Source: Pseudomonas sp. BCA17 (GTDB lineage Bacteria > Pseudomonadota > Gammaproteobacteria > Pseudomonadales > Pseudomonadaceae). Taken from it: a stretch of 64,000 nt of DNA. The notes under the pieces are model-generated. The model saw nothing but the letters and a program-made list of their open reading frames with translations. It had not been told where the DNA came from and made no database searches. The stretch is from contig NZ_SGWI01000006.1 of the NCBI RefSeq assembly GCF_004519405.1, positions 62,001 through 126,000 of the forward strand. Reading direction: 5' to 3'. A program made the translations under genes and the position numbers. Of the stretch, positions 24,477-34,996 are shown piece by piece. Each line of letters begins with the position of its first letter. The first letter of the stretch is position 1.

Positions 24477-24823
24477 GAGTGTTCTCCAGGAGTGAGTTGA
24501 GCCAACACAGGTGTGTTGGCTTGGACTCATCCTGGGGCTCACCGCCTTTCGCCCTGTTCTCCGCTGAATAAATTTTTTGACAGGTTGGCAGCGCTTTGGC
24601 TTCGTTCAGTGCGGCATCAATGCCGGCGGCGCTTCATCCAGAACGCGGAGGCGGCACGCCGAGGCACTGGCTCGGGCCTGCTGAACCTGTCGCGAAATCC
24701 GGGGTTGATTGTCGGCACTTCGGCCCTCGGCGCCGGCGCTGAGGCAAAAAGTTCGGATCAATGGGTGCATGGATGCACTCGGATCGCGCATCATGGGCAC
24801 TTTCAAGCTCAAGGGTAACGTCC
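24477..24823. other. Intergenic region between PtrA-like and CAP-domain genes
   Basis: 347 bases with two divergent transcription starts expected. A TTGACA hexamer at about 24575 could be a -35 element on the plus strand, without a clear -10. Short open frames here have no ribosome site and an unnatural composition. Nothing else is evident. Confidence 0.35.
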
Positions 24824-25675
24824 ATGCGCGTTCTGTCATTGATGATGGGTCTTACGACGCTGGCCGCCACTACGGTGTTCTGCGCCAGCGCGATGGCGAA
24901 TGAAGAAAGTCAGTTGGTACAACAGATCAACCAGTACCGCAGCCAGGTGCAGCGCTGCGGTGACCAGGGTTCCCAGGAACTGCCGCCGCTGACCAGCGAC
25001 ACACGGCTGGTGCTGCCGGCCACCAATGTCGGCGATTTGCAGCAAGCGTTGGCGCGGGCTGCGTACCCGATGGTCAACGTACAGGCCATCAGCCTGTCCG
25101 GGCCCAAGGATGCACAGGCGGCGATGAAAGCCGTACGCGAAAGCTTTTGCCGGGTGGTCCTGGACCCGCAATTCGTCGACATCGGCGTGAGCAATAGCGG
25201 CCAGGACTGGCGCATCGTGCTGGCGCGCCCGCTGCTGACCAGCGGCCTGGGCGACTGGCAGACCGAAGGCAAGCAACTGCTGAACCTGATCAACGCCGCC
25301 CGTGCCCAGGCGCGCCAATGCGGCACCCAGGCCTTCAGCGCCACCACGCCATTGTCGTGGAACGACGACCTGGCCGGCGCTGCCAACAATCACACACGCA
25401 ACATGGCCAACGGCAACTTCTTCGACCATCTGGATCACGACGGCCGCACCCCGGGCGACCGGGCCGAGTTGGCTGGGTACATTGCGAAGAACATCGGCGA
25501 AAACATCGCCGCCGGCCTCGATACTCCACGTAAGGTGGTGGACGGCTGGCTCGCCAGCCCAGGGCATTGCGCCAACCTGATGAACCCGCAATTTCGTGAA
25601 TTGGGCGCGTCTTACGCGATGGACCCGAAGAGTGATGCGGGGATCTACTGGACGTCGGATTTCGGCGCGCAGTAG
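24824..25675 (+). CDS. CAP/SCP-domain secreted protein
   Basis: A 283-residue protein with a signal peptide (MRVLSLMMGLTTLAATTVFCASAMA). A first region of about 130 residues follows, then a CAP domain from about residue 148: LLNLINAARAQARQCG, LSWNDDLAGAANNHTRNMA, FFDHLDHDGRTPGDRAELAGY, GENIAAG and GHCANLMNPQFRELGASYA. The putative His and Glu residues of CAP proteins are present. It is periplasmic or extracellular. CAP proteins bind lipids, metals or peptides; the role here is unknown. Confidence 0.88.
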   Translation: MRVLSLMMGLTTLAATTVFCASAMANEESQLVQQINQYRSQVQRCGDQGSQELPPLTSDTRLVLPATNVGDLQQALARAAYPMVNVQAISLSGPKDAQAAMKAVRESFCRVVLDPQFVDIGVSNSGQDWRIVLARPLLTSGLGDWQTEGKQLLNLINAARAQARQCGTQAFSATTPLSWNDDLAGAANNHTRNMANGNFFDHLDHDGRTPGDRAELAGYIAKNIGENIAAGLDTPRKVVDGWLASPGHCANLMNPQFRELGASYAMDPKSDAGIYWTSDFGAQ

Positions 25676-25847
25676 TCGATGTGCAACGACCCCTGACTGC
25701 CAAGCGTGTGCCTATTCAGATGGAGATAGCATCAAATAGCCATCCCCTGGATAATCGCGCTGAACTGGCAACGTTGATTTCGGTCTTCTGCCTGTTGGCC
25801 TGACTTTTCAGGCATCGACAGCCCGCGGCAGACAAGGTGCACCCACA

Positions 25848-28034
25848 ATGATGAATTGGCTGCAAAGCAGCAGCGACATGGCCGAGCAGGTACGACGGCA
25901 TGATTGGTCCGCCACCCCATTGGGGCCACTGGACCAATGGCCCGACGTGCTCAAGACCACCGTCGCATTGTGCTTTGCTTCAAGCTTCCCCCAATCCATC
26001 GCCTGGGGACCGTCGCTGATCACCCTCTACAATGACGCATTCGTGTCGATTCTGGGCGACAAGCCGGCCGCATTGGGACGCCCGTTCAGTGAGGTGTGGC
26101 ACGAGGCCTGGGACGACATCGGGCCGATCGCCAATGCAGCCTATCAAGGCCATGCCACCTATATCGAAAACTACCCCTTGGTGATCGAGCGTGGCGCAGG
26201 CGCAGAGCAGGCGTACTTCACCTTTTGCTACAGCCCGATCCGTGACCCTCAAGGCGTGGTCGTGGGCATGCTCGACACGGTCACCGAAACCACGACCACC
26301 GTATTCCTCGCCCGCCGTCTTGCCGCGCTGGATGCCATCGGCAGTGCCGTGGCCGGCGCCACCGACGCACAAGCCATCATGAGCATCACCACGCGCCTGC
26401 TGGCCGAGCACCTGCAGGTGTCCAATTGCGCCTACGCCGATATGGATGCCGATGAAGACGGTTTCACCATTCGCGGCAATTGGGCCGCGCCTGGTTCGCC
26501 GAGTATTGTCGGACGCTACCGCCTGGCGTCGTTTGGCGAACAGGCCGTGCGAAAACTGCGCGCGGGCGAGCCCCTGGTGATTCGCGACAACCGTGTGGAG
26601 TTCACACCCGAGGAGTCCGCCCGCTACCTGGCCCTGGGCGCCACGGCGACAGTGTGCTTCCCGCTGATCAAGGACGGTCGCCTGACTGCACTGATGGCCG
26701 TGCACGACAAAGCGGCGCGCGCCTGGTCGCCCTATGAACTGGCGCTCCTCGGTGAAGTCACCGAACGCTCCTGGGCGCACATCGAGCGGGTGCGCGCCGA
26801 CGCCGCCGTGCGCGAGGGCCTGGCGGCCATCACCGAACTGAACGCCACCCTGGAGCAACGGGTAGAAGAGCGCACCACCGCACTGACCCAGGCCGAAGCC
26901 GCACTGCACCAGTCGCAAAAGCTGGAAGCGATCGGCCAATTGACCGGCGGCGTAGCCCATGACTTCAACAACTTGCTGACGATCATTCGCTCCTCCGTGG
27001 ATTTTCTGCGCCAGCCGGGGCTGTCCGAAGACCGTCGCCAGCGCTACCTAGGCGCCGTCTCCGACACTGTCGAGCGGGCCAGCAAGCTCACCAGCCAGTT
27101 GCTCGCGTTCGCCCGCCGCCAACCGCTGAACCCGGAAGTCTTCGACGCGGGCCTGCGCGTGCAAAACATCGGCGAGATGCTCGAAAGCGTCACCGGCGCG
27201 CGCATTCATGTAAAGGTCGAACTACCCGGACACCCCTGCCATGTACGTGTCGACGCCAGCCAGTTTGAAACTGCGCTGATCAACATTGCCCTCAATGCAC
27301 GCGATGCCATGGACGGCCAGGGCACCCTGACCCTGCGCGTGGCCCACGTCTCGGCGCTGCCACGCATCCGTGGCGATGCCGCGGCCCAGCAGCCGTTCGT
27401 GACCGTATCTCTGGCCGACACGGGCACGGGTATCCCGTTCGAGACGTTCGAGCGTATTTTCGAGCCGTTCTTTACCACCAAGCCGGTGGGCAAAGGCACC
27501 GGCCTGGGCTTGTCCCAGGTGTTCGGGTTTGCCAAGCAGTCCGGCGGTAACGTCGATGTGGCCAGCACCCCGGGCCAGGGCACGGTGTTTACCCTGTACC
27601 TGCCCGAAGTGGAAGCCCCGGTGGCACTGAGCGCGCCGTCGACCCTGGACTGCAACCCGGTGCGGGACAAGGCCGTGGGTCATATCCTGATCGTCGAAGA
27701 CAATCTCGAAGTCGGCCGTTTCGCCAACCAGATCCTCCAGGACCTGGGCTACCAGACCACTTGGGCCACCGATGCCAGACAGGCACTGATGCTGGCCGGC
27801 GAGGACGCCATGGTGTTCGACGGGATTTTCTCGGACGTGGTGATGCCGGGCATGACCGGCGTGACCATGGTCAGGTTGTTGCGCGAGCGGCGCCCGGCTC
27901 TGCCTGTGGTACTCACTTCAGGCTACAGCGAAGAGCTGGCCGACAGCGGCTATGAAGGCTTCGAGTTTCTCGCCAAACCCTATTCCGCCGACCAGGTAGC
28001 ACGGGCGCTGGCCAGATCGATGCACAGGGACTGA
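25848..28034 (+). CDS. Hybrid sensor histidine kinase with C-terminal receiver
   Basis: A 728-residue cytosolic signalling protein. In order: a PAS-like sensor (about 1-150), a GAF domain (about 155-315), a short coiled coil with ELNATLEQRVEERTTAL, a HisKA domain with the phospho-His in GGVAHDFNNLL (about 370), and an HATPase domain with N box ALINIALNARDAM, G1 DTGTGIP and G2 GKGTGLGLSQVFG. Last is a receiver domain with Asp about 661 in GIFSDVVMPG and Lys about 709 in LAKPYS. No membrane segments. No response-regulator gene is adjacent, and the stimulus is unknown. It ends 3 bases from the convergent diguanylate cyclase. Confidence 0.9.
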   Translation: MMNWLQSSSDMAEQVRRHDWSATPLGPLDQWPDVLKTTVALCFASSFPQSIAWGPSLITLYNDAFVSILGDKPAALGRPFSEVWHEAWDDIGPIANAAYQGHATYIENYPLVIERGAGAEQAYFTFCYSPIRDPQGVVVGMLDTVTETTTTVFLARRLAALDAIGSAVAGATDAQAIMSITTRLLAEHLQVSNCAYADMDADEDGFTIRGNWAAPGSPSIVGRYRLASFGEQAVRKLRAGEPLVIRDNRVEFTPEESARYLALGATATVCFPLIKDGRLTALMAVHDKAARAWSPYELALLGEVTERSWAHIERVRADAAVREGLAAITELNATLEQRVEERTTALTQAEAALHQSQKLEAIGQLTGGVAHDFNNLLTIIRSSVDFLRQPGLSEDRRQRYLGAVSDTVERASKLTSQLLAFARRQPLNPEVFDAGLRVQNIGEMLESVTGARIHVKVELPGHPCHVRVDASQFETALINIALNARDAMDGQGTLTLRVAHVSALPRIRGDAAAQQPFVTVSLADTGTGIPFETFERIFEPFFTTKPVGKGTGLGLSQVFGFAKQSGGNVDVASTPGQGTVFTLYLPEVEAPVALSAPSTLDCNPVRDKAVGHILIVEDNLEVGRFANQILQDLGYQTTWATDARQALMLAGEDAMVFDGIFSDVVMPGMTGVTMVRLLRERRPALPVVLTSGYSEELADSGYEGFEFLAKPYSADQVARALARSMHRD

Positions 28035-28037
28035 GCC

Positions 28038-29165
28038 CTACTTCGCCACGGCCACCTGGTTACGCCCCATGGCCTTGGCGTGGTACAGCGCCTTATCGGC
28101 GGTGTTCATCAGGCTGTGCAGGTCCTGATCGAGGCTGCGTACGACGGCCACTCCAAGACTGGCCGTCAAGCCCTGTACCGGTTCGACAGTCAGATTGGAA
28201 ATGGTGTTGACCAATTGCTCGGCGATATCGCGCGCGGTTTCCAGCGAGGTATTGGGCAGCAACACCGCAAACTCTTCGCCGCCGAGGCGACCATACACAT
28301 CCGTCTGGCGAAACGATGCACTGATCACCCCACCAATCTGCCGCAACACCTGATCGCCGGCCTGGTGACCATAGGTGTCGTTGACGCTCTTGAAGTGGTC
28401 CATGTCCATCATCAAGGCGCACACCGGCTGCTGGTTATGACGACATTGCGCATACAGCCGCTGGGCGTGTTCGAAGAACGCACGACGATTCATCAGCCCG
28501 GTCAGCTCGTCAGTCTGGGCGGCGCGCGTGGAGATGTTATGGGCACGTTCCATTTGCCGGGTCAGGCGGAAGGCTTTTTCCAGAGCGTCGGAAAATTTAC
28601 GCGTGGCGCTGATCACGAAGGTCGAAAACACCAGCACTGCAATCCCCACCCCCACTTGCATCAGTGTCGGCTGAAACAGCAACCACAGCGTGCACGGCAG
28701 CAGCACCAGGGCCATGGAGCCCAGCGTCATGTAGCGGTAGGCCGAATAACTCGACACGGCACTGACAGACATGCCCACGACAAACAACATCACCAGCAAC
28801 TGGGACACGCGGTCATCTTGAGGCATCACCGCCAATGCGCCGATGCCCCAGATACCGGCCGACAACATCAGCGTCATCCAATAACGCCGTTCCCAGCGCG
28901 CGGGCGTGCGCTCGACCTCGGGGCAGCGAAACCACTCCATGAACATCTTCAGGCGCAGCGACGAAGACACCGCGAGCGCCACCAGCCAAACGAGCATGAC
29001 CTGGTGGTCGAAACGGTCCCAGCACAGCCAGCACAACATTGTGGCGCCCAGGTAACTGCCAAAGATCGCGGCGAACGATTGGCGAAACAGCTGGTGCAAA
29101 CGGTCGGTTCGCACCTGCTCTTCGATCACGCAATCCGGGTCCAGCCCATGCCCAAGGTTGCTCAT
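28038..29165 (-). CDS. Membrane-bound diguanylate cyclase (GGDEF)
   Basis: A 375-residue protein with about five or six membrane segments in residues 35-190. A GGDEF domain follows: TDELTGLMNRRAFF, DMDHFKSVNDTYGHQAGD, and the active-site GGEEF near residue 295. It makes cyclic di-GMP. No RxxD inhibitory site is obvious five residues before GGEEF. Start at ATG 29165 (GGCGGA upstream) is preferred to 29204. It lies 90 bases downstream of glgB on the same strand, and read-through from the glucan operon is possible. Confidence 0.88.
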   Translation of the reverse strand: MSNLGHGLDPDCVIEEQVRTDRLHQLFRQSFAAIFGSYLGATMLCWLCWDRFDHQVMLVWLVALAVSSSLRLKMFMEWFRCPEVERTPARWERRYWMTLMLSAGIWGIGALAVMPQDDRVSQLLVMLFVVGMSVSAVSSYSAYRYMTLGSMALVLLPCTLWLLFQPTLMQVGVGIAVLVFSTFVISATRKFSDALEKAFRLTRQMERAHNISTRAAQTDELTGLMNRRAFFEHAQRLYAQCRHNQQPVCALMMDMDHFKSVNDTYGHQAGDQVLRQIGGVISASFRQTDVYGRLGGEEFAVLLPNTSLETARDIAEQLVNTISNLTVEPVQGLTASLGVAVVRSLDQDLHSLMNTADKALYHAKAMGRNQVAVAK

Positions 29166-29255
29166 GAAATCCGCCTGCTTCGATTGCCATGACAAAGCCA
29201 GCATTGTGGCACTCAGCCAGCAGCCGGGACAACCGTCTCGCCGGTCCCAGAGCCC

Positions 29256-31493
29256 TTAAAGCCCTTCCGGCCGCAGAATCAGCACCCCCAATGGCGGCAG
29301 ATTCAACGACAGCGACACCGGTTGCCCGTGGCGGGGTTCTTCCTGGGTGAACACGGCGCCTCCATTGCCGTAATTGGAGCCGGCGTAGGTGTCGGCATCG
29401 CTGTTGATGACCTCGCTCCAACGTCCGGCAAACGGTACACCGACGCTGTAGGCTTCGCGCGGCACCGGGGTGAAGTTAGCCACCACCAACACAGGCCTGC
29501 CCTCCTTGCTCCAGCGCAGCCAGGCATAGACGCTGTTGATTGCGTCGTCGCCGATCAGCCACTGGAAGCCCTGGGGCGAATCGTCCTGATCGTGCAGCGC
29601 AGGCTCTTCGCGGTACAGGCGGTTGAGGTCACCTACCAGCTTTTGCACACCCTTGTGTTCTGCGTATTGCAACAGGTACCAGTCCAATTGCTGGTCGTGG
29701 TTCCACTCGCGCCACTGGCCGAACTCACACCCCATGAACAGCAGCTTCTTGCCTGGATGCATCCACATGAAGCTCAGGTAGGCGCGCAGGTTGGCGAACT
29801 TCTGCCAGCGATCGCCAGGCATCTTGTCAATCAGCGAGTGTTTGCCGTGCACCACTTCATCGTGGGAGATCGGCAGGATAAAGCGCTCGGACCAGGCGTA
29901 CACTAGGCCGAAACTCAGCTCATTGTGATGGTGGGCGCGGTACACCGGGTCTTGCTGGATGTAATGCAACGAGTCGTGCATCCAGCCCATGTTCCATTTG
30001 TAGTTGAAACCCAGGCCACCTTGTTGGGTAGGTTGGCTGACGCCAGGCCAGGCGGTGGATTCCTCGGCGATCACCAGCGCACCTGGCGCTTCCAGTGCGA
30101 CCACATCGTTCAAGTGGCGCAGGAAGTCGATGGCTTCCAGGTTCTCCCGGCCGCCATGGCGGTTAGGCACCCACTCGCCGGCTTTGCGTGAATAGTCGCG
30201 GTACAGCATCGATGCCACCGCATCCACCCGCAGGCCATCGACATGAAAATGCTTGAGCCAGTGCAACGCCGAAGCCAGCATGAAGCCATGTACTTCGGTG
30301 CGCCCCAGGTTGTAGATCAGGGTGTCCCAATCCTGATGAAAGCCTTCCAGCGGGTTGGCGTATTCGTACAGCGCAGTACCATCGAACTGCGCCAAACCGT
30401 GGGTATCGGTAGGAAAATGCGCCGGCACCCAATCAAGAATTATCCCGATATCGGCCTGGTGCAGCGCGTTGACGAAATAGCCGAAATCCTCCGGCGAACC
30501 GAATCGGGCGCTTGGCGCGAATTGTGACAACGCCTGATAACCCCACGAGCCACCGAACGGATGCTCCATGATCGGCATCAATTCGACATGGGTGAAGCCC
30601 AATGACTGCACATAGGGGATCAGGCGCTCGGCCAGTTCACGCCATCCATATTGGCGGGCCACTTCGCCCGCCTCGTCCAGTTCGCATTGCCAGGAACCCA
30701 CATGCAGCTCGTAGATCGACAACGGTGCCGTGGTCTTCTGTCGTTCGCTGCGTGACTGCATCCACGCGTGGTCCTGCCAGTCCACCTGCAACGGCGCGGC
30801 GACTTTGGACGCGGTGTCCGGCGGCAGCTGGGTGGCCAGGGCCATGGGGTCGGCCTTGAGTGGCAGAATTCCGTGGGCACCGAGTATTTCATACTTGTAC
30901 GCCGCACCCGGTTGCAGGCGTGGAATGAAGATCTCCCACACCCCGGAAGGATGGCGCAGGCGCATCGGATGGCGGCGCCCGTCCCAGATGTTGAAGTCGC
31001 CCACCACCGATACGCGCCGGGCATTCGGTGCCCACACGGCAAAACGCACGCCCTGTACGCCATCCACCGTGGTGACCTGGGCCCCCAGGCAGCTGCTCAG
31101 GTCGCGATGATTGCCTTCGGCAAACAGGTACAGGTCCATTTCGCCGAGCAGCAGTTGGCCGAAACTGTAGGGGTCCTCGGTGATTTGCTCACCACCGGCC
31201 CACTGGATTTTCAGCAGGTACGCCTGGCGCGTGCCGAACTGCCCGACAAACAAGCCTGGCACCTGGGTCGACTCCAGGCTGCCGATCACCTCACCGCTGT
31301 CACGGCTCAAGACCTGGACACTCAGGGCCTGCGGCAAAAAGGCGCGGATAAATTGGCCGCCCTGCTCGTCATCGTGCGGCCCCAGTATCGAGAACGGGTC
31401 CGGGTGCTCGGCGCGTACCAACGCTTCGACGTCCTTGGACGCCGGTATTGCAGTCAACTTGGGCTGCAGCGGTTCTTTATGCGTATAACTCAT
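29256..31493 (-). CDS. glgB: 1,4-alpha-glucan branching enzyme
   Basis: A 745-residue GH13 enzyme that introduces alpha-1,6 branches in glycogen-like glucan. It has an N-terminal beta-sandwich, a CBM48 (about 125-215, WAPNARRVSVVGDFNIWDGRRHPM), then the catalytic barrel. The nucleophile Asp is in DGLRVDAVASMLYRDYSR, the acid Glu in VIAEESTAWPGV, and a histidine in PISHDEVVHGK. The start overlaps the treS-mak stop by 4 bases (ATGA). Third gene of the glgE-treS/mak-glgB operon. Confidence 0.95.
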   Translation of the reverse strand: MSYTHKEPLQPKLTAIPASKDVEALVRAEHPDPFSILGPHDDEQGGQFIRAFLPQALSVQVLSRDSGEVIGSLESTQVPGLFVGQFGTRQAYLLKIQWAGGEQITEDPYSFGQLLLGEMDLYLFAEGNHRDLSSCLGAQVTTVDGVQGVRFAVWAPNARRVSVVGDFNIWDGRRHPMRLRHPSGVWEIFIPRLQPGAAYKYEILGAHGILPLKADPMALATQLPPDTASKVAAPLQVDWQDHAWMQSRSERQKTTAPLSIYELHVGSWQCELDEAGEVARQYGWRELAERLIPYVQSLGFTHVELMPIMEHPFGGSWGYQALSQFAPSARFGSPEDFGYFVNALHQADIGIILDWVPAHFPTDTHGLAQFDGTALYEYANPLEGFHQDWDTLIYNLGRTEVHGFMLASALHWLKHFHVDGLRVDAVASMLYRDYSRKAGEWVPNRHGGRENLEAIDFLRHLNDVVALEAPGALVIAEESTAWPGVSQPTQQGGLGFNYKWNMGWMHDSLHYIQQDPVYRAHHHNELSFGLVYAWSERFILPISHDEVVHGKHSLIDKMPGDRWQKFANLRAYLSFMWMHPGKKLLFMGCEFGQWREWNHDQQLDWYLLQYAEHKGVQKLVGDLNRLYREEPALHDQDDSPQGFQWLIGDDAINSVYAWLRWSKEGRPVLVVANFTPVPREAYSVGVPFAGRWSEVINSDADTYAGSNYGNGGAVFTQEEPRHGQPVSLSLNLPPLGVLILRPEGL

Positions 31494-34400
31494 GACGTTT
31501 CCCCACCGCGTGCATTTTTCGATATAGATTCAAGCCCACTGAGCAAGCTGTGCAGACCCTGCAAGGGCACCGGCAACCAGCTCGGGCGGTTTTCCGCTTC
31601 ATAGGCCACTTCGTACGCGGCCTTCTCCAGGCTGAACAACGTCAGCGCCGCATCCTGGCCACCGGCATCCTGCCAGTCATGCGCCAGTGTAGACGTCGCC
31701 TCCTGATAAGCCTGGGTGAACGCGTGCCTTGCCTCTGTGAGGTAGCGATCCGTCACGCGTTTGCGCGCACGCTCGGCCTCAGGCGAGTGATCCACGCCTT
31801 GTCCTTGCGCGCTAAGGGCCATTGCCGCCGCGTAGTCAAAGGAGCGCAACACGCCGCTCACATCTTTGTAGGGGCTGTGCTTGCCACGCCGCTCATGCAG
31901 CGGCCGCGCCGGCTCCCCTTCAAAATCGATCAGGAACGCATCCCCCTTGACCACCAGCACCTGCCCCAGGTGCAAGTCACCGTGCACCCGAATCCGCAGC
32001 CCGCCCGCCGAGGCTTTCGCCAGCGCCTGGACATGACCGCCGATGGCCTTTTTCTGGCCCAGCAATTCACTGACCAACGCCTGATCGGCGGGGTTCAACT
32101 GGGTTTGGTGAACTTTAAGCAATTGCAGGGCGCGCTCGATCTGCGCGCCGACATCCTTGGCCCAGGCCTGGGTGTGCTTGACCGTGGTGGCTTCGGGCTT
32201 GAAGTCCGGGTTGGTGGTCGGCGCAGCCAATGCCTGGTGCATCTCACCCAGCCGCTGCCCCAGCAACCCGGCGAAATCCTTGAGTTCGCCGAGGGCGTTG
32301 TAATGCTGCTCCTGTTCGGACACAGCCTCCTCAAGCTCGTCGCGAATCGCCCGCTCCAGGTTGTTTTGCGTCCAGGCCCAGGCATCGCCCTGATTGCTCA
32401 AGTAGCCCTGGGCAATCATCAACAGGTTGTCCTGGCCCTGGGTGTCGCGACGAATCACCGACCCCATCAGCGGCGAGATATTGGGATAGCCGGCGGCGGT
32501 CAGGTAAGCGCTCATTTCCAGTTCCGGGTGGACGCCGCTGCTGACCTTGCGGATGAGCTTGAGCACCAGGCTCTCACCCACCACCACCGAGCTGTTGGAC
32601 TGCTCGGCCGAGAGGTAGCGCACCTGCGTGGTGTCCGTCAGCGCCAGGCCGCCCAGATGGGACGTGGCTTCGAAATGCAGATCGCCTTCAACGGTGTTCA
32701 GCACCGAACCGGCTTGCAGGCCCTGGATAACGGCGCGGACGAAGTGCTCGAGGCTGAACGCATCGGTTACCAACCCGACCTGACGTGCCCGGCGCACCCG
32801 GGCCATGGCCAGTTGCTGGGGCAAGGCGCTGGTGAACTGGTCTTCGGCAAGAAAGCCGAACGGCAACTGGTAACGGTTGACCTGGCCGCCGCTGGTCACA
32901 TCGATTTCGCTGAGCAGTACCGGCTGCCCGGCGTCGCCGAACCGCACACCATAGGCGATATGCACACGGTCGATGGTGGCGTCCTTGCCGGCAAACCAAC
33001 GGCGCTTGGGCAACCAGCTCGGCAGCGAGGTTTGTTCCAGGGTGGTGCGACACGGTTCTTCGAGTAATTCTTCCATGCGTTTTTTCAGGACCAAGGTGGT
33101 GAAGTCAGGCATGCTTTGCGCCGGTTCCACATGCCAACTGGGCATCTGGTTCTGCGCCGCGAGCACGAACCAGTAGAAGCCATACGGCGCCAGAGTCAGC
33201 AGGAAATTCAGTTGGCCGATAGGCGGGAACGCGTTACCACCGAGCATCTCCACCGGCACCATGCCGGCGAACGCCGACAGGTCCAGCTCGGCGGCCTGGG
33301 CGCTGCGTGACACGTTGGCCACGCACAGGATGATTTCGGTACGCCCGTCTTCCCCGGTGTACTCACGGGTATACGCAAGAATGCGGCGGTTGCTCGGCGA
33401 GAGCATCTTCAGGCTGCCCCGCCCGAACGCTTTGGACTGTTTGCGCACCGCCAACATGCGCCGGGTCCAGTTCAGCAAAGAATGCGGATCCTGGGTCTGG
33501 GTTTCGACGTTCACCGACAGGTAGCCATATTGCGGGTCCATGATCGGCGGCAGCACCAGGCTGGCCGGGTCGGCGCGAGAGAACCCGCCGTTGCGGTCGA
33601 TGGACCACTGCATGGGTGTGCGTACGCCGTCGCGGTCGCCCAGGTAGATATTGTCGCCCATGCCGATTTCATCGCCGTAATACAGCGTCGGCGTGCCGGG
33701 CATCGACAGCAAGAGGCTGTTGAGCAACTCAATACGGCGGCGGTCTCGCTCCATCAGCGGCGCCAGGCGCCGACGAATGCCCAGGTTGATCCGCGCACGA
33801 CGGTCGGCGGCGTAATAGTTCCACAGGTAGTCACGTTCCTTGTCGGTGACCATCTCCAGGGTCAGCTCATCATGGTTGCGCAGGAAAATCGCCCACTGGC
33901 AATTGGCGGGGATCTCCGGCGTCTGGCGCAGAATATCGGTGATGGGAAAACGGTCTTCCTGGGCCAGCGCCATATACATGCGCGGCATCAGCGGGAAGTG
34001 AAAAGCCATATGGCATTCATCGCCGTCATCGCCGTTTTGCTCGCCGAAGTAGAGCTGCGTATCTTCCGGCCATTGGTTGGCCTCGGCCAGCAGCATGCGG
34101 TCGGGGTAATGGGCGTCGATTTCGGCGCGGATCCGCTTGAGCACGTCGTGGGTTTCAGGAAGGTTCTCGTTGTTGGTGCCATCGCGCTCGATCAGGTAGG
34201 GAATGGCATCCAACCGCAAGCCATCGATGCCCATGTCGAGCCAATAACGCATCACCGACAACACCGCCTCCATGACCTGCGGGTTATCGAAGTTCAGGTC
34301 CGGCTGGTGCGAATAAAAGCGGTGCCAGAAGTACTGGCCGGCGACCGGGTCCCAGGTCCAGTTGGACTTTTCGGTGTCGAGGAAGATGATGCGGGTGCCG

Positions 34401-34843
34401 TCGTATTTCTGGTCGTCATCGGACCACACGTAGAAATCCCGCGCCGCCGAACCCGGCTTGGCCTTGCGTGCGCGCTGGAACCAGGGATGCTGGTCGGAAG
34501 TGTGGTTGATCACCAGTTCGGTGATGACCCGCAGCCCGCGCTTATGCGCCTGGGCGATAAAGCGCTTGGCGTCGGCCATGGTGCCGTAGTCGCTGTGCAC
34601 CCCCTGGTACTCGGCGATATCGTAGCCATCATCGCGGCGTGGCGAGGGGTAGAACGGCAACAGCCAGATCGTGTTGACGCCCAGATCGGCGATGTAGTCG
34701 AGCTTGGCGATCAGGCCGGGAAAGTCGCCGATGCCGTCGTTATTGGCGTCGAAAAAGGATTTGACGTGAACCTGATAGATCACCGCATCCTTGTACCAGA
34801 GCGGGTCTTTTATGAACGTGGCAGGCTTGGGGTTCTTCGCCAT
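31490..34843 (-). CDS. treS: Trehalose synthase-maltokinase fusion (TreS-Pep2)
   Basis: An 1117-residue fusion. Residues 1 to about 550 are GH13 trehalose synthase: YQVHVKSFFDANNDGIGDF, nucleophile Asp in DGLRLDAIPYLIERDGTNNENLPETH, acid Glu in LLAEANQWPED. It interconverts trehalose and maltose. The C-terminal half is maltokinase, with the phosphotransferase loop RIRVHGDLHLGQVLV and metal-binding LIDFEGEP. That half makes maltose-1-phosphate for GlgE. The ATG at 34843 has GGAG nearby. Located between glgE and glgB. Confidence 0.93.
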   Translation of the reverse strand: MAKNPKPATFIKDPLWYKDAVIYQVHVKSFFDANNDGIGDFPGLIAKLDYIADLGVNTIWLLPFYPSPRRDDGYDIAEYQGVHSDYGTMADAKRFIAQAHKRGLRVITELVINHTSDQHPWFQRARKAKPGSAARDFYVWSDDDQKYDGTRIIFLDTEKSNWTWDPVAGQYFWHRFYSHQPDLNFDNPQVMEAVLSVMRYWLDMGIDGLRLDAIPYLIERDGTNNENLPETHDVLKRIRAEIDAHYPDRMLLAEANQWPEDTQLYFGEQNGDDGDECHMAFHFPLMPRMYMALAQEDRFPITDILRQTPEIPANCQWAIFLRNHDELTLEMVTDKERDYLWNYYAADRRARINLGIRRRLAPLMERDRRRIELLNSLLLSMPGTPTLYYGDEIGMGDNIYLGDRDGVRTPMQWSIDRNGGFSRADPASLVLPPIMDPQYGYLSVNVETQTQDPHSLLNWTRRMLAVRKQSKAFGRGSLKMLSPSNRRILAYTREYTGEDGRTEIILCVANVSRSAQAAELDLSAFAGMVPVEMLGGNAFPPIGQLNFLLTLAPYGFYWFVLAAQNQMPSWHVEPAQSMPDFTTLVLKKRMEELLEEPCRTTLEQTSLPSWLPKRRWFAGKDATIDRVHIAYGVRFGDAGQPVLLSEIDVTSGGQVNRYQLPFGFLAEDQFTSALPQQLAMARVRRARQVGLVTDAFSLEHFVRAVIQGLQAGSVLNTVEGDLHFEATSHLGGLALTDTTQVRYLSAEQSNSSVVVGESLVLKLIRKVSSGVHPELEMSAYLTAAGYPNISPLMGSVIRRDTQGQDNLLMIAQGYLSNQGDAWAWTQNNLERAIRDELEEAVSEQEQHYNALGELKDFAGLLGQRLGEMHQALAAPTTNPDFKPEATTVKHTQAWAKDVGAQIERALQLLKVHQTQLNPADQALVSELLGQKKAIGGHVQALAKASAGGLRIRVHGDLHLGQVLVVKGDAFLIDFEGEPARPLHERRGKHSPYKDVSGVLRSFDYAAAMALSAQGQGVDHSPEAERARKRVTDRYLTEARHAFTQAYQEATSTLAHDWQDAGGQDAALTLFSLEKAAYEVAYEAENRPSWLPVPLQGLHSLLSGLESISKNARGGETS

Positions 34844-34957
34844 TGGAAACTCCTGGAATACTTGATCATCGGCCTGAAGGACTCATTGACGTGGGAAGGG
34901 GCTCACACCCGGTTACGCTGAGTCAGCCATACGCGAACTGGCCGACACGTCGCTATC

Positions 34958-34971
34958 GGGGGCGAGCCCCC
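34958..34971. repeat. REP-like GC hairpin between glgE and treS-mak
   Basis: GGGGGC-GA-GCCCCC followed by TCCCACA, a typical Pseudomonas REP core, in the 153-base gap inside the glucan operon. It may modulate stability of the upstream glgE message. Confidence 0.45.
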
Positions 34972-34996
34972 TCCCACACGTTTATTTCCAACAGAC

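Noticed and set aside
24513..24818. A 101-codon plus-strand ORF before the CAP-domain gene
   Set aside because: No ribosome site, no motif, and it occupies the divergent promoter region.
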